This document shows, piece after piece, positions 57,012-64,000 of a DNA stretch of 64,000 nt. The DNA comes from Gnetum montanum (Eukaryota; Streptophyta; Gnetopsida; Gnetales; Gnetaceae), in contig MNCI01020791.1 in NCBI GenBank assembly GCA_015680685.1, forward strand, positions 7,879-71,878. Reading direction: 5' to 3'. Below the pieces are notes generated by a model that saw nothing but the letters and a program-made list of their open reading frames with translations, ran no database searches and was not told the origin of the DNA. The translations under genes were made by a program, and so were the position numbers. Position 1 is the first letter of the stretch; each line of letters starts with the position of its first letter.

Positions 57012-57756
57012 CTATCGGCAAACGTCATGAGTACCTTGGGATTCCAAACCCTAATTGCCCTCTCTGTGGAGGTCCTGATGATTTTGTTCACATTTTTTGG
57101 CATTGACCCTTCGCTCAGTCTTCATGAGAGTGGGTTTCTAAAGTTTTCCCTTTGTGCAAGTTTTCCCATGAGGTTATCTTGTTCAGCTTTCCGACCACCC
57201 CATTTGCTGACCTTTAGTTTCTTTAGAAAGTTATTAGGCCCCTCGTTCTTTACTATATATGAAAGCATAGATGCACTGCTCTTTTCCAGAACACTAATTC
57301 GTCTAACTCTAACCATTTAACTATTATGGAAAAATTTCAAATTCTTCGCCTTGTGCATTTCCAAATTATATTTCACACTTCTAAGTTAAAGTTGGATACT
57401 AATCAATTGTTTTATTGTTTGCAACCTTGGAGAAGATACACCAATTCGTGCACTCTTCCTCATCTTGATTTGCTACATTGGAGTGTCTCATTATAATTTT
57501 GAGCATTTTTAACTCTCTGTTGTTCCCCTGTCTTATTAACTCGCAATTCTTAGTGATTCCTAGAATGAGGTTGCTCTTTGGAATGTACTCCCACACTATG
57601 TGAAGGTTTATGTTTCACGATGTTTTCCTTGAACATCTGCATTTGACATTGTTCTTCTCCCTATTTAACCATCAATATGTTCAGATGTTGATCATGTACT
57701 CAATCTCATTTAATTAATAAAATTCTCTTTTTGGGGTCCGACACCCCCCCTCCCCC

Positions 57757-57770
57757 CTAATTTTATTATA
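57757..57770. repeat. LINE target-site duplication, right
   Basis: CTAATTTTATTATA, identical to 54949-54962. Confidence 0.88.
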
Positions 57771-58801
57771 ATAGGAGTCAAATTGCTAAAAACATAGCAA
57801 ATTTAATTTCTAAATAAAGAACTCCATGCATAGGAAAATGCTATGATGCAAGGCCAAAACTAAAACATCATTAATTCAAATATGAACAATCAATTATGAC
57901 ATAACACTTTTTAGTAATTTAAATATGAATTTGCAATTTTTATGACAATTTCACTAAGTGTATAGCAATTTGGCTTTACCTTTAAGTCAATTTCACCTTT
58001 GCTAACTCCAATTTTGTTATAACAAAAGTCAAATGGCTAAAAACAGAGCAAATTCAATTTCCAAATAATAAAATACATGCATAGGGAGATTAAAGCTAAA
58101 ACAAGGACAAAACATTTTTAAGAAAGCTTAAAACATCATTATTCATCAACACTATGTGTTTTTACTATTTACAATTATGCTTTCCTTGCATAAATTCATC
58201 CAACCCCATGTTTCAACCAATAGGAATATCTATGAGCATAGACTTTTCAATAACTGATAAGAAACATGTTAATTGTTGTTTATTTTTATAAGAAACCTGT
58301 TAATTGTTGTTTATTTTTATCATATGACATGGTGTTACTGCTGACACCTAGATTTCAGACTACGTAATTTCGATTACCTGTTTTCGCAGGTAAAGAACAT
58401 AGCGTCACCGTTCTTGCGATTGGATGACTTACGTAAAGTTGCAGCAATTTATATTGGAAAGGGAAATTTCCAAAGAATAATACAAATCAAGCCAAAATGG
58501 GCCTGGTTTAAAGTCTTATAATAATTGCAGGACTAATGGAAGAATTTTGGAGGCTAGGTATACAAACAAATGGTAAAACAAAACGAGGTTTATTCCTGAC
58601 TCAGAAAATATCCAATAACATAAAAAATTTTCATGCCGGATTGCATTGATGGGGGATTAGTGGGAGATTTTTCATGGAAACGCATAATCCCGTGTTTGTC
58701 CCAAAACAGAGAATAGTTTACAGACGCAGCGAAGCTCCATAGAACATGATGTAGCTGTACAACTTAATTTTACCGGAATCCCTCCCCGCAGAACATCCAC
58801 A
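57771..58801. repeat. AT-rich duplicated unit and 3' flank of the IQD gene
   Basis: 57771-57835 and 58010-58085 are diverged copies (GTCAAATTGCTAAAAACATAGC / GTCAAATGGCTAAAAACAGAGC, only partly quoted). At 58259-58318 a 30-bp unit (AAGAAACCTGTTAATTGTTG) is duplicated. Between 58660 and 58801 is likely 3' untranslated sequence of the IQD gene. No other gene is seen. Confidence 0.45.
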
Positions 58802-60727
58802 CTAAACAGCAAAAATTTCAGAATCAGGCAGGCACCGCAACAAGTGAAGCTTTCTGTGATTTTGGTGGCTCTTATACTCTTCTTTGGCTGCACCGAAGCC
58901 ACTGAAACTTTGCCTGCTTTGAACTTGCACTGTAGTTTCCTGCAGAGGCACTCTTTTTCTTCCCCCAAATGACACGGATTTCTCAGCCGCCTGATGCCTC
59001 TGTTTTGGAGCACTTTGTGACCTTACCTTGGCTCTGGATGACTCTGTGTTAGCCATGTAATCTGCAAATCCTTGAGAATAATCACTTGTTGATGGAGTCA
59101 AAACTCCATTGCTGGACATTGCTGCTGCTGTGTTCTTGCGAGTGCAAAATCTTGGACTAGTTTGCACACTTGAAGTTCTGCAGTCCTCAATATGGTATCT
59201 GCAATCTGTGTCTCTGGTGAGTCCATGGAAGCCCCTGCCGGGTTTCATTGGACTGTTGAGCTGATCTTGAACAAGGTTTGCAGTCAATTCGTCTGAAGCA
59301 GGGCCAGGACTGCACAGACTTGGGTGGGACAAATAATGTGGACCAGGAGACTGTGCGGAAGAAATGTTTCTCCTCCCCGCCGATTGCCTCCTGTGTTTCA
59401 CGCTGTCTACTTCTACAACTTTTGCAGTGTCCTCCGGCAAATCCTGCTGCTGGAAAGTAAACGACCTCCTGCTCTGCGTATATGCAGCCACAGTTTCTTT
59501 GTGCAAATTGCTTCCTTTCTGCAGCTTCACGATACCAAAAAGGATAAAATGAATTGACATTAAAACAGACTTAAGTTGCTATTGAGGTTGGGTTGATTAT
59601 CATGATCGTCTAACTGCATTCTCATGAGGTTAATCATTAATACCATAGCTTTGCAGGGGCGGTGTTCATGAGATTGGTGCTGTTGTTGTTGTTTTTGCTG
59701 AATTGATGATGCTCGCAGACGGTCTGAGTTGCAAAAGGACAGACGGTTAGCTCGCGCCCGGGCCTGAACTCTTATAAGAGATCTCATGCAGTAGAGTATA
59801 GCGTGTGCCTGCTTTCTTACTAGGAATCCACGAACCAGGGCCTGCAGTTTCACCAACGCCTTCAACGCTCTCAGTGCCCTTCTTGCCTGAATCACAACGC
59901 ATCCACAACATATATCTTATTAAAAGCCTCCTCCTACGCTAAACGCACAAGTCCAAGTGACCAAGAAAAGTTTTGTGGGTACCCAGCAAGATATACAATT
60001 GATGCAAAGAACCAGTCTCCAGAACATAACAAATTACAAAAGAATGTAAACCAATAAAGCACAACTGCACAAACTTCTTTCCAAGCCAAAATACAAACCG
60101 CTACAATTGCTCATGTCCTGCTGAATACTCGAAAACATGACAAGAAGAAAAACAAGCCCAAAAAGGATAAAAAAAAAGAGGAAAAACATTTTGCAATAAA
60201 CAAACTAGACGTGCTCCCGGGACGTAAAAAATCACAGAACTCTTTCCACCGTACAAGCAATGCCTGTAATTTCTGCTTTGGTGAAGCGCAGGATAGAAAA
60301 ACCAGAAGATAAGCACTCCACATACCAGGTATCCTCGGAACAAGGCCTGAATTCGGATAGCCGCGCTAATTTTTGTGACACCGTAACAGGAAATGATGCA
60401 GTCGTTGTTATCGGCCAAGCGGACAGCGGCAACAGGCCCAGCATGTTTGCTCTTGTCCTGCTGCTGCTGCTGCTGCGAATCAAATACAGAGTTAGAGTTG
60501 TCAGCGTAGCGGTGGGCTGTTGGTGGTGCAGCCCAACTCATATCTTCGCAAGAATGACGGCGATCTTTGGACGATCTTTGGACGCTCCATCTGCGTTTCT
60601 GCTTGTCTTTGCTCGTCATCCTCGGCACTTCACTGCCATGACACGCTGTCTCTGCAGGAACAGGGCATTGTTTGGGATCCTTCTTCACTCCCAGCAAAAT
60701 CCTCAGCCATTTGCTGGTCCGTCCCAT
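58802..60727 (-). CDS. IQD-family calmodulin-binding protein, 453 aa, three exons
   Basis: IQD proteins bind calmodulin through IQ motifs and usually sit on microtubules, the plasma membrane or in the nucleus, linking calcium signals to cell shape. Gene model: join(60326..60727, 59644..59886, 58802..59518) on the minus strand, all phase 0. Intron 1 (CTG|GTATGT ... TTCAG|G) splits the first IQ motif between FRGYL and ARRALRALK, the position typical of the family. Visible parts: [19 protein letters not shown] at the N-terminus, then a basic [13 protein letters not shown] stretch and a glutamine run. The IQ67 region is about residues 123-190 ([40 protein letters not shown]). The DUF4005 hallmark [18 protein letters not shown] lies at residue 369. 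The MGR start is preferred over an in-frame ATG 13 codons upstream. Intron 2 borders are less certain. Confidence 0.92.
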
Positions 60728-61000
60728 GGCGGATCGATCGTTCTGTGTCACTTTCGCTCTCTGCAAAACACTTTTAAATCCTGACCCACCTGATCAGCGT
60801 CTTGACATGTCGCAAGAAAACTTCAGCACCACGGCCAGTAATATATATTGAAATGCGGGGATACGGAATGGGGAATAATACAAAGGCAAGGATCCAAATG
60901 TGGGGGGCTGCCACGAAAATCGTGACCAGGAGCCAGCGAAGACTGAACCAAAAAAGGCCGTGAGAGATTGGATGGTCATTATGAGAGTAGTGGGCATTGA
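60728..61000 (-). promoter_or_regulatory. Upstream region of the IQD gene
   Basis: This short stretch between the IQD start and LTR-derived sequence probably holds the 5' UTR and core promoter. In minus sense an ATATATATTACTGG stretch (complement of 60836-60849) could be TATA-like. LTR sequence begins within a few hundred bases, so distal promoter elements may be of transposon origin. Confidence 0.35.
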
Positions 61001-61199
61001 TGATCATTAATGGCAACGGTTACAATCATTAGTTTTCTTGGAAGTTACAGTCATAAGTGGGCACTTAATTGAAAAATGTGGACATTATTACACAAGAAGT
61101 GGTGGTGATTTTTGTAACCATTACATGAAATGTAGGCATCATTATGGATGGTTGCATCGAGTACAGTTATCAATCTTGAGGAGACAGTTTCCTCTCCAC

Positions 61200-61445
61200 T
61201 TAGTAGGTACTCTAATTATTAGATTGGTTATTATAGCGGTTACTTTAGCAATTATTTTAATTATTAGAGTGGTTACTTTAGCGGTTACTTTAGCAGTTAT
61301 TCTAATTATTAGAGTGGTTACTCTAGCGGTTACTCTAGCAATTATTCTAATTATTAAAGTGGTTAGCAATTATTCTAATTATTAAAGTGGTTACTCTAGC
61401 GATTTCTTTAGCAGTTATTCTAATTATTAGAGTAGTTTCTCCCAA
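61200..61445 (+). repeat. Tandem repeat in the outer LTR
   Basis: Degenerate copies of TTCTAATTATTAGAGTGGTT and ACTTTAGCGGTTACTTTAGC alternate, with unit lengths of about 21 and 36-45 bases. It sits in the U3 part of the LTR upstream of the conserved block at 61490. Confidence 0.75.
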
Positions 61446-61890
61446 GTCTATGAATACAGTGCCCAGGTGCACAATTGGGAGGAAGTCTTTTAGCAGTCAA
61501 ATAGCAAAATTCTTGTAGTTTGTTTGAAAGTTAAAGTATTTTCCAAGTGCCCGCAGCAAGAGGTCTAAGTGTGAACAGATTTTTATTCAAGCATTGATGT
61601 ACCTAAGCACACTATTGTGTTGGTAATAAAGACGAGCTCTTTGATTCATCCTTGTAGCACTTGAGATTTATTTTCTTACGCATTTATTTTATTTTATTTT
61701 CTTATGCATTTATTTTATTTTATTTTATTTTATGCACTTTACATTTATGTTATTAGCACAACAATTCATTTTGATCAATTAAGAAAATCGTTAAATTACA
61801 TAAGCATGACCACTTCGAGCATGTGTGTAATGCTTGGTAACCAAGCAACGATTAGTGTTTGGAAATCCTAGCAGTGTTGCACTGGTTTAG

Positions 61891-61895
61891 GATGT
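61891..61895. repeat. Solo-LTR target duplication, left (GATGT)
   Basis: Pairs with GATAT at 62909-62913, one transition apart. Confidence 0.6.
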
Positions 61896-62908
61896 TGATG
61901 AGTGGCGAGGTACCCCTACACTCAACCAGACGAAATGAGCATAGCACGCGCGATCCGGTCGAACTTTGCAGACTAAATGCCTAAACGCCCCATGGAACAC
62001 TTGGGGTTAATCATTCGTTGTCTTCCCAGACTTACTTGTTGTTGTCACGGTGTATGGTTAAGTAAGTCTAAGGTATATGATTTTTTTTGTCTTTTATGAT
62101 TTTATATCTTCTATACTAAGAGCGAAGGGTTGAGAAACTAACTAACTCTAACTAATGTCCTAAGTCTAAATTAACTAGCGTCAACATCCGTTCCCACTTA
62201 CCGTACACACCCTGAACTATGCAACTGTGGCTACCAAACGCTGATCGTTATTGGGATCACCACACGTAATGCACGTGCTTGAAGGGGTCGTATTGAAGCA
62301 CCTAACTAGCCTAAGCGTGATGAGCAGCCAATTCCTTGACTAGCCGTACACATCCATAGATGCTCGTAATCAAGTCGTACTCATCCCGCGTTCTAGGAGA
62401 CAAGGGTGAGAGAATCTAATAGCGATGAGTAGCTGATTCCTTGGTTAGCCGTACACATTCGTCAATGCTCGTAACCAAGTCGTACTCATGCCGCGCTAAT
62501 GCATGTAATAAATGACATGTAAGAAATAACAGATAATAAACCTATTCCATGCACTGCAAGGTTTATCCACAAAGCTCGTCTTTATTGCCATACACACCTT
62601 GCATTCAGGTACAAAGCTGCTCGAATAAAGATTTGTTCACTTGGGGACTCCTACTGCGGGCACATGGAAAATATTCTATCTCTGGAGTGATTAAACTGCC
62701 ACAGCTTTGCTACTTCTAGCCTAGGATGAGAAATGAGGGGAGTGCCGCCTCTTATTTATAGATTTGGCGGTGGACCGCGATATCGCGTACACGATATCGC
62801 AGGGGACGACGCGATATCGCGAACTCGATATCGCATGGGATGCGATATCGCGACGGCCGAGATATCGCGTACGCGATATCATGGTACATGCGATATCACG
62901 TCTCATCA
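61896..62908 (-). mobile_element. Solo LTR inserted in the outer LTR
   Basis: It is bounded by TGATGAG and CTCATCA, 1013 bp, in minus orientation. It matches the 42665/48945 pair along its length (for example the CCATGGAACACTTGGGG segment near 61988-62010). No internal region or partner LTR is attached, and outer-LTR sequence lies on both sides, so it is a solo LTR nested in an LTR. Confidence 0.8.
62753..62900 (-). promoter_or_regulatory. LTR promoter with about six GATATC palindromes
   Basis: GCGATATCGC-type motifs occur near 62778, 62791, 62811, 62826, 62841, 62860 and 62870, upstream (minus sense) of TATAAATA at 62753-62760. It is the longest array of this motif in the window. Confidence 0.7.
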
Positions 62909-62913
62909 GATAT

Positions 62914-63237
62914 GTACAAAAAGTGGGAACGGATGTTGGTGTTAGGATTAGTTAGAACTTAGTTAATGAGTGGTTAAGTTAAATTAGTCACTTAGTTACC
63001 TCTCTCCTTCCCTACTAGCGTAAGACATAAAAACATAAAAGCTATAAAAATCATATGCCTCAAGCTTACTTAACCATATAATCGTGACATACAAGTAAGC
63101 TTGGGAAGATAACGATCAACCCACCTGGCCTTATTCTGCAAGAACGCATAAGCACTTAGTTCTTGGAATTTGACTGGATCATGCATGAACTGCTCATATT
63201 CGTATGGTTGAGTGTAAGGGTACCTCGTTGCTTATTA
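62914..63237 (+). repeat. Outer LTR, right part
   Basis: AAGTGGGAACGGATGTTGGTG through GTAAGGGTACCTCG (partly quoted) aligns with the U5 end of the 42665 LTR and with 49891-49982. It ends at about 63237, directly before the primer site. Confidence 0.75.
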
Positions 63238-63238
63238 T

Positions 63239-63256
63239 TGGCACCATTGCCGAGGA
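63239..63256 (+). promoter_or_regulatory. Primer-binding site, tRNA-Asp type
   Basis: TGGCACCATTGCCGAGGA matches TGGCGCCGTTGCCGGGGA at 15 of 18 positions. All three differences are G-to-A. Confidence 0.8.
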
Positions 63257-63373
63257 CTTAGTTGTTTGTGTGCTAACTAGAACATAGGAAATCATTCACA
63301 CCATTGGAACAAACCCTTAGGGTTGGTTGAGAAAATAATAAACAAGAATACATTGCACACTGAATAGATAAGT

Positions 63374-64000
63374 ATGTCTCTTTCTTTGTATGAAAGCGCC
63401 TCACCGCCTAGGCATAAAACAAGAAATAGTCAGCAGTGTAATACACATGATGTTGATCTGCCAGTCTCTCAACAAGTTTGAGTGGTATATATTCATCCTG
63501 ATGAGTATATATTAGAGTTCACTTTTATCCCCCATCAAGACAAACAACTACATTGGCGAGACTTAGAAGGTAACGTAGTGTTACCTCCTGATTGTTTAGT
63601 CCCGAGCATGCTTCTTCATGCTCTTACACGAATTGGCATGTTGCACTTACACGCAGAATATGTTGTGCAAGACCATGACTCAAGAAAATACCATCCTACA
63701 GAGGCACAACGTCAAAGGGACTTGCAATAGGAGAGACATCATAAGTCTTTGAAGGATAAGTGGTCCCAGGATGCCCCACATGTCTTAAGCAAAAATGAGG
63801 GTGGTGAACCTACCTTAGGCAGTCGTCCACACAACGATGTTCCTCCCCTTGACTTTGGCCAAGGGGTTGTGTATCAGGACCTTCATTCTACTATTCATAA
63901 CCTAGGTTCTGATACCCATAGGCACAAAGGATCCGAAAAAGGAACTCAAACTTATAATAAAGGTGGACATTTTGATTGCAATCGCGATTGGGGCCAATAC
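63374..64000 (+). pseudogene. gag: Gag N-terminal part, runs off the window
   Basis: From ATG 63374 the frame aligns with the start of the gag at 43751: HPDEYILEFTFIPHQDKQLH beside HLDEYIPNFTFVLHQDEQLR, then WRDLEGNVVLPPD and MLLHALTRIGM. In-frame stops are TGA at 63479-63481 and TAG at 63728-63730, again without a frameshift. The element continues past 64000, so whether it carries pol is unknown. Confidence 0.8.

Larger units (their letters stand above)
54990..57490 (+). pseudogene. LINE ORF2 C-terminal part, interrupted
   Basis: After the missing RT palm, the readable part has YCSLSGSVINWRKSSIYSF, IIKLLGISF, a frameshift, then HHVAWNIVTFPKNKGGLGLL and LTLVAKWLVQHLD, all typical of the L1-type RT thumb region. 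Further on come WITWDMFKNLYG and, past the solo LTR, CPLCGG with DDFVHIFW. The last is the zinc-binding zf-RVT-type motif. FAQSSWEW-like and LYYI..RCTALFQN end the protein. Several stops are present (for example 55637, 56237). Confidence 0.85.
54963..57756 (+). mobile_element. 5'-truncated LINE with C-rich 3' end
   Basis: This non-LTR retrotransposon is flanked by a perfect 14-bp duplication. It contains the 3' half of ORF2 and ends TTTTTGGGGTCCGACACC followed by a C-rich run, not poly(A). Fragments of the same family lie at 25019-25574. It was inserted between two parts of the AT-rich duplicated unit. A solo LTR (56237-57006) was later inserted into it. Confidence 0.88.
61001..61895 (+). repeat. 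Outer LTR, left part (split by a solo LTR)
   Basis: 61490-61660 aligns with the R/U5 section of the 42665 LTR (TTCTTGTAGTTTG, TATTTTCCAAGTGCCCGCAG, GTAATAAAGACGAGCT). It continues at 62914. The left boundary is not determined and is placed approximately after the IQD upstream region. No GATATC palindromes are present in this subfamily; a 21-bp repeat takes that place. Confidence 0.6.

Noticed and set aside
60260-60784. Plus-strand 174-codon frame
   Set aside because: It overlaps exon 1 of the IQD gene on the opposite strand and has no family resemblance.
1-64000. tRNA and rRNA genes
   Set aside because: I looked for tRNA-like sequence. The only tRNA-related matches are the short primer-binding sites, which are complements of tRNA 3' ends, not genes.

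Overview
This is a 64 kb piece of nuclear DNA from a land plant with a large, repeat-loaded, AT-rich genome. Old and heavily mutated LTR retrotransposons fill most of it, only two conventional host genes are clear, and nothing looks bacterial, viral or organellar. A gymnosperm (conifer-like) source fits best: ancient LTRs, Tat- and Athila-like Gypsy elements, a PLS-class PPR gene and an IQD gene. That is inference, and a fern or another large-genome plant is not excluded.

Layout. 1-5.3 kb: a minus-strand Gypsy element with a gag frame, tRNA-Asp-type primer site and 5' LTR, then a decayed protease/RT stretch. 5.9-12 kb: a Copia-like element with two LTR copies and gag but no visible pol. 13.3-23.7 kb: a Tat-like Gypsy element (minus) with gag, protease, RT, two RNase H regions, integrase, hairpin-rich tandem repeats and an LTR carrying TAGCGTAGC-type palindromes. 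23.7-28.8 kb: LTR fragments, a LINE 3' end and a decayed Gypsy gag-protease-RT (plus). 28.9-35.7 kb: a second Tat-like element (plus) with gag-protease followed by the same kind of tandem repeat. 35.7-36.9 kb: an apparently intact four-exon minus-strand gene of unknown function. 38-42.6 kb: duplicated gag/LTR fragments and unassigned DNA.

42.66-49.89 kb is the best-preserved element. It has two LTRs of 946 bp, a 5-bp target duplication, a primer site and one gag-protease frame, with no RT, RNase H or integrase. 50.6-51.7 kb holds two more LTR-retrotransposon 5' ends. 52.4-54.6 kb is a PPR gene. 54.96-57.76 kb is a LINE flanked by a 14-bp duplication and split by a solo LTR that contains a 302-bp assembly gap. 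58.8-60.7 kb is a three-exon IQD gene. 61-64 kb is an LTR interrupted by a solo LTR, then a gag that runs off the window.

Recurring themes. (i) One Gypsy clade supplies at least eight LTR pieces. Its U3 carries GCGATATCGC palindromes just upstream of a TATA box. (ii) Its gag frames are closed by TGA and TAG codons with no TAA and no frameshift, which points to methyl-cytosine deamination. (iii) Several elements keep structural proteins but lack pol, so they would need enzymes from an autonomous relative; the copy at 25.7-28.8 kb shows such relatives existed.
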